6,398 nt of DNA, from positions 1 through 6,398 of the forward strand of contig CAMPCG010000173.1 in NCBI GenBank assembly GCA_946644025.1. The letters are read 5' to 3'. The notes beneath the pieces were generated by a model. It ran no database searches, had not been told where the DNA came from, and was given only the letters and a program-made list of their open reading frames with translations. This DNA is from an uncultured Prevotellaceae bacterium (GTDB taxonomy: Bacteria > Bacteroidota > Bacteroidia > Bacteroidales > Bacteroidaceae). This document shows, piece by piece, positions 1 to 4,998 of the stretch (positions within the stretch are counted from its first letter, which is position 1; each line of letters opens with the position of its first letter). The position numbers and the translations under genes are program-made.

Positions 1-5
1 TCGGG

Positions 6-230
6 CTAGAGGATGTGCACGAATTTCAGGTTCACGATTCGCTTCAGCTCCAGCGTCAGTCCAGTCTTGCGCTCCATCAGTTCGCCGAGCATCTGCACTA
101 GGCACACGCCGGGCGTGATGGGTCGGCCGGGGAAGTGAAGCTGGTAGACGGGGTGGGCAGCGTTCAGCCGCAGCACGGTCCGCTGTCCGTCGTCGCTCAC
201 TGGGACAAACATTTCGTCTAACAGTCTCAT
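6..230 (-). CDS. Hot-dog 3-hydroxyacyl-ACP dehydratase (ApeI-like), cut short by an in-frame TAG
   Basis: This is one half of the dehydratase that removes water from 3-hydroxyacyl-ACP during polyene growth. Residues 32-42 read HFPGRPITPGV, the FabA/FabZ active-site loop with catalytic His32. The position 14 residues later, where FabZ has its catalytic Glu, is Gln46, so this subunit has the His but not the acid; the dehydratase at 3322-3747 has the reverse. The start ATG overlaps the stop of the chain-length factor (ATGA), which implies coupled translation. Family members usually have about 120-140 residues, but this one stops at residue 74, right after NLKFVHIL, in the middle of the hot-dog fold. 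Reading on with the single T before AGC skipped would give Leu-Ser-Pro, which fits what I remember of this loop in homologues. A frameshift, a nonsense mutation or a sequencing error are all possible. Only 5 bases lie beyond the stop, so the rest cannot be checked here. Confidence 0.8.
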   Translation of the reverse strand: MRLLDEMFVPVSDDGQRTVLRLNAAHPVYQLHFPGRPITPGVCLVQMLGELMERKTGLTLELKRIVNLKFVHIL

Positions 231-1246
231 GGTCGTCTGATGTTCTGCAGGGTGATATAGCTGAAACAGTTTCCGCCGCTATGATTGACAATGAGCAGCC
301 GGCTGACGGGCAAGGGCTCGCTTTTGCCGTCGCAGCGCATGAAAGCCGGGGCCTCGCCACGGCTGACGATGTGGGCAGCGGCATAGACCCCAAGGGCAGA
401 AGCGCAGTAGCCTTCGCCAAAGAGGTGCTTGTAGTGGAGTAGGGGAATGGTCGGGGATTGCAAATTCCCTATAAGGGACGGGACGGCATGTTCATAGACG
501 CGGTCGTTTTCTTTACAGCCGTTTGTGCCGACAAGGATGGCGTCGGGAGTCCCGCTATCTGTCGGGAACTTTGCTTCTTCGCCATCCTCGGTCGTCTCTG
601 TTCTGTAGGTCAGCCGAACGTCCTTCAACTCGCAGAGTGCCCCGTCGGCCTCGGAAGAAAGCATCATGGCCACGGAGGCCTCGGTGGCGGGCACTTGTTC
701 CGGCTGTCCCAGGTAAGCGGCCCGCTGCAGGATGGTGAAGTAGGAAGGGGTCATCTCGTCGTTGCCTGTGACGAGAGCGGTACCGATGTCGCCCAGTCGC
801 AGCTGCAGGAAAGCATCGAGCAAGGCACTGTCGAAGGAGACGGCCTTGTGGCTGTAAGTGCTGTTGTAGCCATGGCAATGCATGTTGATGGCGATGAGCG
901 AACTGATGGTGTTGTGTGTCGACTGCATGAAGTTGGTGGGCTTGAGCATGTCGTCGCCCTCACGGCACATCTGGTTGAGCAGCAGCTCCGTGTTCTCTAT
1001 GCAGCCCAAACCAGTGCCGGTGATGATGGCATCGGGAACGCCATCTCCGACAGCAGATATTGACGTCACCAGTGCCCGCTTCAGCAATCGTCCAAGGCGG
1101 CGGGTCTCCATAGGGGAGAGCCATTCGCGGAAGGCCGGGTCTTGGCTGCGCATATAGGGCCCTTGAAGCGCAAGGGGGGCGGTCATCCATGCCTCAGACA
1201 GAGGCTGCTGGGCGGAAATCTGTTTGGCCGACTTGATATAAACCAT
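227..1246 (-). CDS. Ketosynthase-like chain-length factor (ApeC-like), catalytically dead
   Basis: A 339-residue thiolase-fold protein of the beta-ketoacyl-synthase-like type, shorter than a normal ketosynthase. It should pair with the active ketosynthase encoded just upstream and shape the tunnel that sets polyene length. All three catalytic positions are changed. The nucleophile region (about residues 131-146, SHKAVSFDSALL) has no Cys. The first His motif, normally NAHGTGT, reads VGTNGCKEND at 239-248. The KxxxGH motif reads KHLFGE at 273-278, with Glu in place of His. The fold is kept, for example LVTGNDE at 158-164 and HSGGN at 322-326. The N-terminus (MVYIKSAKQIS) looks complete. The gene is separated from the ketosynthase by an octamer repeat array and overlaps the next dehydratase by 4 bases. 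The upstream AAAGAAG is at best a weak ribosome site. The function follows from the family and position and is not shown directly. Confidence 0.85.
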   Translation of the reverse strand: MVYIKSAKQISAQQPLSEAWMTAPLALQGPYMRSQDPAFREWLSPMETRRLGRLLKRALVTSISAVGDGVPDAIITGTGLGCIENTELLLNQMCREGDDMLKPTNFMQSTHNTISSLIAINMHCHGYNSTYSHKAVSFDSALLDAFLQLRLGDIGTALVTGNDEMTPSYFTILQRAAYLGQPEQVPATEASVAMMLSSEADGALCELKDVRLTYRTETTEDGEEAKFPTDSGTPDAILVGTNGCKENDRVYEHAVPSLIGNLQSPTIPLLHYKHLFGEGYCASALGVYAAAHIVSRGEAPAFMRCDGKSEPLPVSRLLIVNHSGGNCFSYITLQNIRRP

Positions 1247-1258
1247 TTATCTTCTTTA

Positions 1259-1394
1259 GCGATATTGCGAGGTTGCGATGTCTCGATATTGCGAGATAAC
1301 GATATTTCGACATGACGATATAACGATATTACGATATAACGATATTACGATATAACGATATTGCGACACTTCGACATGACGATATTACGACACT
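1259..1394. repeat. Imperfect octamer tandem array, 17 units, invariant CGA
   Basis: Seventeen contiguous 8-base units fill the junction between ketosynthase and chain-length factor with no phase slip. Every unit has CGA at positions 2-4. The commonest units are acgatatt and acgatata; others are gcgatatt, gcgaggtt, gcgatgtc, gcgagata, tcgacatg and gcgacact. The core (1315-1362) is three exact copies of the 16-mer acgatataacgatatt. A 15-base block, tcgacatgacgatat, occurs at 1307 and again at 1371, exactly eight units apart. The array runs into the ketosynthase gene and encodes its last codons and TAA stop. Its function is unknown. It could be a slippage-prone repeat, a protein-binding array or an mRNA spacer. 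Confidence 0.9.
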
Positions 1395-2578
1395 TCTGAG
1401 AGGATGATGCTGGTGTCGTTGCCACCAAAGCCGAAGGAGTTGCAAAGGACGTGGTGCAGCTGGAGGCCGGTCTCTACGTGAGCTACGGGCGTGATACCGT
1501 CGGTCATGGGCTCGGTAAAGCCGTAGTTGGCGGGGAGGAAAGCCTGTCGTAGTGCCAGCAGACAGATGACGGCCTCGACAGCGCCCGAGGCACTGGTGGT
1601 ATGTCCGGTCATGCCCTTAGTTGACGAGACGGGTGGCAGTTTGTCAGCAAAGAGCCGCCTAAGTGCTTGACTCTCTGAGGCGTCGTTGTTGGGCGTGCCT
1701 GTCCCATGTGCGTTTACGTAGTCTATGTCCGCAGGCTGCAGCCCTGCCATGCGTAAGGCTTTCTGCATGGCGAGGAACGCCCCTTCGCCGTCGTCGCTCG
1801 ATGCCGTCTGGTGGAAGGCGTCACAGGCATTGCCAAATCCCTTGAGGCAAGCCAAGGGCTGTATGCCGCGCCGCCGGGCATGGTCAGCGCTCTCCAACAC
1901 CAGAAAGGCAGCACCCTCGCCAAGGTTCAGTCCGGCGCGGTTGGCGTCAAATGGGCGGCACTGCTCGTGGTCGATAATCATCAGCGAGTTGAAGCCGTTG
2001 AGGTGGAAACGGCTGATGCACTCTGCTCCGCCAGCGACGACCACGTCGGCCATACCGCTGCGAAGGAGGTTAGCCCCCATGACAATGGCGTTGGCGGCCG
2101 ACGAACAAGCTGTGGAGGGTGTCGTCACCATGCTGAAGATGCCGAAGCGACGGGCCATCAGCTCGGTGGTAGAACCGCAGTCGTGGGTCAGGATATAGTC
2201 GTTGTGACGGTCGTTCTCGAGGAAGTCCAGGTAGAACTGCTCGCTCTTGTCCATGCCGCCAAAGGTGGTGCCCGACTCCAATGCCACCCTCGTCGCTTGA
2301 CCGTTCCTGGGCCACAGAGCCGCCTCGGTGAGTGCTTCCTCCAGGGCCATCATCCCCATGAGGCTGGTGCGCGTGGTGGGTTCGGTGTTGATGCCGAGCC
2401 GCTCTTTCATCTCCTCGTCGGTGAGCTTCACCTCTCCAGCAAGGAAATGGCGGTCTTCGCAGTTCAGGTAGCGCAACGGGGCGATGCCCGTGCGCTCCTG
2501 CAGCAGCGACGCGGCGGTTTCGGCCTTACCGATGCCGATGGCCGAGACTATTCCGGCTCCGGTGATGACGATGTTCAT
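1385..2578 (-). CDS. Beta-ketoacyl-ACP synthase, FabF/KS type (ApeO-like)
   Basis: The condensing enzyme of the pathway. It joins the acyl chain to malonyl-ACP by decarboxylative Claisen condensation, probably as a heterodimer with the chain-length factor encoded next. At 397 residues it is full length. The catalytic residues are all visible: Cys158 in TPSTACSSAAN, His291 in NAHGTGTPNND, and Lys321 with His326 in KGMTGHTTSASG. The C-terminal glycine-rich SFGFGGNDTS (381-390) is typical of FabF-like enzymes. The ATG overlaps the stop of the preceding carrier protein gene (ATGA), which suggests coupled translation and that this carrier protein is its direct partner. The last codons and the TAA stop lie inside the octamer array at 1259-1394, so the extreme C-terminus (SEVS) was probably shaped by the repeat. 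It could also serve another polyene or fatty-acid-like product, but the neighbourhood favours an aryl polyene type. Confidence 0.92.
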   Translation of the reverse strand: MNIVITGAGIVSAIGIGKAETAASLLQERTGIAPLRYLNCEDRHFLAGEVKLTDEEMKERLGINTEPTTRTSLMGMMALEEALTEAALWPRNGQATRVALESGTTFGGMDKSEQFYLDFLENDRHNDYILTHDCGSTTELMARRFGIFSMVTTPSTACSSAANAIVMGANLLRSGMADVVVAGGAECISRFHLNGFNSLMIIDHEQCRPFDANRAGLNLGEGAAFLVLESADHARRRGIQPLACLKGFGNACDAFHQTASSDDGEGAFLAMQKALRMAGLQPADIDYVNAHGTGTPNNDASESQALRRLFADKLPPVSSTKGMTGHTTSASGAVEAVICLLALRQAFLPANYGFTEPMTDGITPVAHVETGLQLHHVLCNSFGFGGNDTSIILSEVS

Positions 2579-2832
2579 TTTGTGCGGTGCTGAGCGATGT
2601 AATCTGCCATCGTGGCCACGCTCTTGAATATCTCCTTGCCCTCCTTGGGGTCTTTCAGCTTGATGCCATATTGCTTCTCCATCAAGACGATGAGTTCCAG
2701 GGCGTCGATGGAGTCAAGGCCCAGTCCACTGCCGAAGAGCGGTGCCTCGGCATCGATGTCTTCGGGCTTCATCTCCTCAAGGTTGAGCACCTCGATGATT
2801 TGCTTCTTCAGCTCTAAAATCAGTTCTTCCAT
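2575..2832 (-). CDS. Acyl carrier protein (KS-linked)
   Basis: An 85-residue acyl carrier protein that carries the growing chain on a phosphopantetheine arm. The attachment site is Ser41 in GLGLDSIDALEL, followed by the acidic helix II used for docking. Acidic residues dominate the N-terminal half and the length is normal. Its stop overlaps the ketosynthase ATG by 4 bases, so the two are probably made in equal amounts and work together. No clear Shine-Dalgarno precedes its ATG; the upstream DNA is the heptamer array between this gene and the thioesterase. It differs clearly from the other carrier protein in the operon (4705-4950), for example GLGLDSID against LGIDSLDF, so the two may have separate tasks, such as carrying the starter and the elongating chain. 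Which does which cannot be told from the sequence. Confidence 0.93.
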   Translation of the reverse strand: MEELILELKKQIIEVLNLEEMKPEDIDAEAPLFGSGLGLDSIDALELIVLMEKQYGIKLKDPKEGKEIFKSVATMADYIAQHRTK

Positions 2833-2840
2833 TATCTAAC

Positions 2841-2887
2841 TTATCACTTATCTTATCACTTTTCACTTATCACTTATCACTTATCAC
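2841..2887. repeat. Heptamer tandem array (ttatcac) at the thioesterase-ACP junction
   Basis: Units from 2841: ttatcac, a shortened ttatc, ttatcac, ttttcac, then three more ttatcac. On the coding strand the unit is GTGATAA. It contains a stop in two registers (TGA and TAA), and because 7 is not a multiple of 3, three units in a row place stops in all three frames. The thioesterase stop TGA (2870-2872) and its last five codons lie within the array. A related array is found at 4950-4998. Confidence 0.9.
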
Positions 2888-3319
2888 CATTCCCCACATC
2901 TTCTTCCAGTCCTCATAGAATTGCGGGGAAATCCATACGAGCTGGTAGTTCTTGTCCATGAACACCTGCACGCTGCGCCCAGTGGCCATCATTTCGTCGG
3001 TGACGGCGTCGTGTATTTCGTAGTCGAAGACAATCTTTGCCGACAACGTTGGGCGGTAGATAATGTCCACCCTGTATCGCTTCTCGTAGAGCAGCGGCCG
3101 GCGGAAGTGGAACTCCATGTCTACGAGCGGTGCGTAGTACCCCTCGTCGCTCATCCTCATATACTCCAGGTGGTATTTTCGGCCAAACTCTTCGCGGGCG
3201 TCCTCGAAATAGAGCATGTAGGAGCCATGCCACACCACCTTCATCGAGTCCACCTCGCTGAAGCGGACGTCAAACTCCTTACTGGCCTTCAGTTCTATGT
3301 CTGTCTTAATAAAGTTCAT
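2870..3319 (-). CDS. Acyl-ACP/acyl-CoA thioesterase, 4HBT hot-dog family (ApeK-like)
   Basis: A 149-residue single hot-dog protein of the 4-hydroxybenzoyl-CoA/YbgC thioesterase type, likely to hydrolyse stalled or finished acyl thioesters, either as proofreading or release. The diagnostic N-terminal motif is at residues 18-46: VRFSEVDSMKVVWHGSYM followed by YFEDAREEFG. Asp24 stands where the family's catalytic Asp lies. I chose the ATG at 3317-3319, not earlier upstream codons, because family similarity starts there and the preceding dehydratase stop lies only 2 bases before it (TGA-AG-ATG). The reading frame stays open further upstream but that part is antisense-like, Arg-rich shadow. The C-terminal residues (VISDK) are encoded by the heptamer array, so they probably arose from the repeat and are unlikely to be conserved. 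The substrate is not shown by the sequence. Confidence 0.88.
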   Translation of the reverse strand: MNFIKTDIELKASKEFDVRFSEVDSMKVVWHGSYMLYFEDAREEFGRKYHLEYMRMSDEGYYAPLVDMEFHFRRPLLYEKRYRVDIIYRPTLSAKIVFDYEIHDAVTDEMMATGRSVQVFMDKNYQLVWISPQFYEDWKKMWGMVISDK

Positions 3320-3321
3320 CT

Positions 3322-3747
3322 TCAATTCTCTGCTATTGCTATTTTCATTTCTGCCGTGCAGACTGTTTCCTGTCCCACGCTGACGGTGGCGTCGACGAGT
3401 GTGAGCTGCATCACCTCTTCGCGCACCTTGATGGTCGTGGTGAGCGTCTCTCCTACCTGTGCGGGCCGCATCACGTCGAGGTTTTTTATAGCTCCGATGA
3501 AGCCGATGCACACGTCGCGGTGATAGATATATTTATTAATGTAGCCCAGGCGTGCGGCACACGTCTGCGCTATGTTCTCCACGTAAGCGCAGGGGTCCAG
3601 TTGTCCGTTGTCCACGAACATGCTGTCCCGGCTCACCACGAACGACGTAGACGTCATCTCGTCGGCCACACTCAGCAGACGGTCTATCAGCACGAAGGGC
3701 CGTTGCTGGGGCAGCAGTGTCGTTACACCTATATCTTCAAGCTTCAT
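3322..3747 (-). CDS. FabZ-like hot-dog dehydratase subunit without catalytic His (ApeP-like)
   Basis: A 141-residue hot-dog protein. LLPQQRPFVLIDRLLSV (11-27) matches the FabZ start (LLPHRxPFLLIDRV). The central helix AYVENIAQT (54-62) aligns with the FabZ helix that carries the catalytic Glu, here Glu57. Where FabZ has HFPGHP, this protein has MFVDNG (43-48), so the catalytic His is Met43. It probably works only when paired with the His-bearing partner at 6-230, as in the ApeI-ApeP heterodimer known from Gammaproteobacteria. I chose the ATG at 3745-3747 because it has a strong AGGAGG five bases upstream and the FabZ similarity starts there. The frame stays open for 35 more codons, but that stretch runs through a GC-rich hairpin and reads as a low-complexity Pro/Gly peptide. 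The thioesterase follows after 2 bases. Confidence 0.87.
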   Translation of the reverse strand: MKLEDIGVTTLLPQQRPFVLIDRLLSVADEMTSTSFVVSRDSMFVDNGQLDPCAYVENIAQTCAARLGYINKYIYHRDVCIGFIGAIKNLDVMRPAQVGETLTTTIKVREEVMQLTLVDATVSVGQETVCTAEMKIAIAEN

Positions 3748-3752
3748 ACCAA

Positions 3753-3758
3753 CCTCCT
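3753..3758 (-). promoter_or_regulatory. Strong Shine-Dalgarno (AGGAGG) of the FabZ-like dehydratase
   Basis: The coding strand reads AGGAGG, five bases, ATG. This is the only near-perfect ribosome site I see in the operon. It decides the start of the dehydratase gene. It lies just downstream, in the transcript, of the hairpin at 3763-3821, so ribosomes can start afresh here without coupling to the acyltransferase gene. Confidence 0.8.
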
Positions 3759-3762
3759 CAAA

Positions 3763-3821
3763 CCCACCCCCAGCCCCTCCCAAGGGGGTGGGTCTTTCCC
3801 CTTGGGAGGGGCTGGGGTGGG
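3763..3821. repeat. Long GC-rich inverted repeat (REP-like hairpin)
   Basis: Arms at 3768-3787 and 3798-3817 are perfectly complementary over 20 bp (ccccagcccctcccaagggg and its complement) with a 10-base loop. Four more pairs (3763-3766 with 3818-3821) follow if one base, 3767, bulges out. It occupies most of the gap between acyltransferase and dehydratase. No run of U follows it in the transcript, so it is not a normal intrinsic terminator. From memory, similar 'cagcccctccc' palindromes are scattered between genes in Bacteroidetes. It may protect mRNA ends or mark a processing site. Confidence 0.92.
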
Positions 3822-3832
3822 GTCTCAGTGGG

Positions 3833-4708
3833 TTAATCTTCCCAGAATTCATGGTAGTTGAACCATTGTTCGGGATATTTCTTCAATATCTGTTCCAGTT
3901 CGTTGGCGAAGGCCTGTGCCATTGCCGCCGTCTGTTCATTACGTTTCAGGTTCGCGTCGGTCTCCACTGGCCTCACGTAGACCTTGTACCGGTAGGTTCC
4001 CTCTTTCATTACGAAGAGGGCTATGGTCTTAGCCTTTCGTCCCGTGGCCAGTGCGAAGGGCCCCAGCGGCAGCTTTGCCCTTGCCCCCAGCAGATGGCAG
4101 TCGACGGTGCGAGTCGAGCCGAATATTCTGTCGGCGGGTATGCTCACTATCTGCCCGTCGGCCAGGGCACTGTTCACCTCGTAGATGTGGCTCATGTCGT
4201 CGCTCGTGACAATCATCCTGATGCCGTGCATGGCAAAGAGCTTCCGCCGGTTTTCCATCACCGACTGCGCCTCTCCGCCGTAGACCAGTGCGTTGTAGGG
4301 TTTCCTCGTCACTTGGAAGGTGTAACCCGCCATCTCGTAGTTTCCCACGTGGCAGCTTAGGATGACGAATCCCTCCTCGCCGCCGCTCAACGCCTCAAAC
4401 AGTTCGTTGTTCACTCGGTCGAGCCGGAAGTGCAGTCCGGCATACATGGCGAAGCGGTCTATGACCACCTGTCCGAAGCGGTAGTGGTTGAGGTAGGTCA
4501 TGCCGAGCGCCTTCCACCAGCCGAAGCCTTGCCTACGGCGCATATAGTGGTAGATGGCCAAGGCCGCCATATAGCGCAGCACCATGTAGAACGGCACCAC
4601 AAAGAGCCCCATCACGGCGTAGACCGATCTTACGCCGATGACCCGTAGCACCCTGATTAACATGCGGTGCATTCCCTGAGTGCCGTCGGTACCGTGAACT
4701 GTTTTCAA
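3833..4708 (-). CDS. LpxL/HtrB-family lysophospholipid-type acyltransferase (ApeD-like)
   Basis: A 291-residue inner-membrane acyltransferase of the lipid A late-acyltransferase family. In this setting it probably transfers the polyene acyl group from carrier protein to a lipid or sugar acceptor, which would anchor the pigment in the membrane. One hydrophobic segment lies near the N-terminus (about 29-52). The catalytic HxxxxE is His120/Glu125 in LSCHVGNYEMAG. The second family block is PADRIFGSTR at 191-200, followed by KLPLGPFALA at 212-221. The C-terminus PEQWFNYHEFW (279-289) is the usual ending, so the protein is complete. I took the TTG at 4706-4708 as start because it overlaps the preceding carrier protein stop (TTGA) and because HGTDGTQGMHRMLI resembles the conserved N-terminus of such enzymes. 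The ATG codons at residue 13 or 16 are alternatives. The acceptor is unknown. Confidence 0.87.
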   Translation of the reverse strand: MKTVHGTDGTQGMHRMLIRVLRVIGVRSVYAVMGLFVVPFYMVLRYMAALAIYHYMRRRQGFGWWKALGMTYLNHYRFGQVVIDRFAMYAGLHFRLDRVNNELFEALSGGEEGFVILSCHVGNYEMAGYTFQVTRKPYNALVYGGEAQSVMENRRKLFAMHGIRMIVTSDDMSHIYEVNSALADGQIVSIPADRIFGSTRTVDCHLLGARAKLPLGPFALATGRKAKTIALFVMKEGTYRYKVYVRPVETDANLKRNEQTAAMAQAFANELEQILKKYPEQWFNYHEFWED

Positions 4709-4950
4709 TTTTTCAACTTTTCCTCTATGTAGTCGCAGAACTGGCTGAGTGTCTTCACTCCGGTCATTTCTTCGGGCTTAATCTTAAAGCCGAAATTGCG
4801 CTCCACGATTACCACGATGTCAACGAAGTCGAGGCTGTCTATGCCCAGGTCATCCTTCAGCAAGGCCTCGCCGCTGATTTTCTCTTCGTCAATCTCCAGG
4901 TCGTCGATGAGAAACTCTCTCACTTTCTCTTCAATCTCTGTTCTTGTCAT
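4705..4950 (-). CDS. Acyl carrier protein (acyltransferase-linked)
   Basis: An 81-residue carrier protein with the phosphopantetheine site Ser39 in LGIDSLDFVDIV and a typical acidic surface. I took the ATG at 4948-4950. A GTG two codons earlier is also in frame, but it lies in the heptamer array (GTGATAATG) and is probably just part of the repeat. The stop overlaps the TTG start of the acyltransferase gene by 4 bases, which hints that this carrier protein delivers acyl groups to that enzyme. Sequence around the Ser and in helix III differs from that of the other carrier protein in the operon, so the two are not a recent duplication. The frequent KxxEE patterns and the ending EEKLKN are normal. 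No Shine-Dalgarno is evident. Confidence 0.92.
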   Translation of the reverse strand: MTRTEIEEKVREFLIDDLEIDEEKISGEALLKDDLGIDSLDFVDIVVIVERNFGFKIKPEEMTGVKTLSQFCDYIEEKLKN

Positions 4951-4998
4951 TATCACTTTTCACTTATCACTTATCATTTATCACTCCTCACTCCTCAC
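4950..4998. repeat. Heptamer tandem array (ttatcac/tcctcac) at the methyltransferase-ACP junction
   Basis: Seven units of exactly 7 bases: ttatcac, ttttcac, ttatcac, ttatcat, ttatcac, tcctcac, tcctcac. The array fills the whole junction. The last methyltransferase codons (Arg-Ser-Glu-Glu and the TGA at 4981-4983) are encoded by the units tcctcac and ttatcac, and the start codon of the carrier protein touches the other end. It is the same family as the array at 2841-2887, including the ttttcac variant. Confidence 0.9.

Noticed and set aside
1259..1394. CRISPR array
   Set aside because: Units are 8 bp and contiguous, with no unique spacers; the same holds for the heptamer and 21-bp arrays.
1811..2593. 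260-codon open frame on the plus strand
   Set aside because: It is antisense to the ketosynthase with its full catalytic set; a frame shadow.
3320..3511. N-terminal extension of the thioesterase to 213 residues
   Set aside because: The 64 extra residues are an Arg/His-rich shadow of the dehydratase gene; the 4HBT fold starts at the ATG at 3319.
3763..3821. Intrinsic transcription terminator
   Set aside because: The stem is strong but no U-run follows on either strand, and the genes on both sides belong to one pathway on the same strand.
3748..3852. N-terminal extension of the FabZ-like dehydratase to 176 residues
   Set aside because: The extra residues come from the hairpin and are Pro/Gly-rich low complexity. 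Family similarity and the strong ribosome site both put the start at 3747.
4705..4956. GTG start two codons earlier for the acyltransferase-linked carrier protein
   Set aside because: The GTG is part of the GTGATAA heptamer repeat; the ATG at 4950 is the simpler start.
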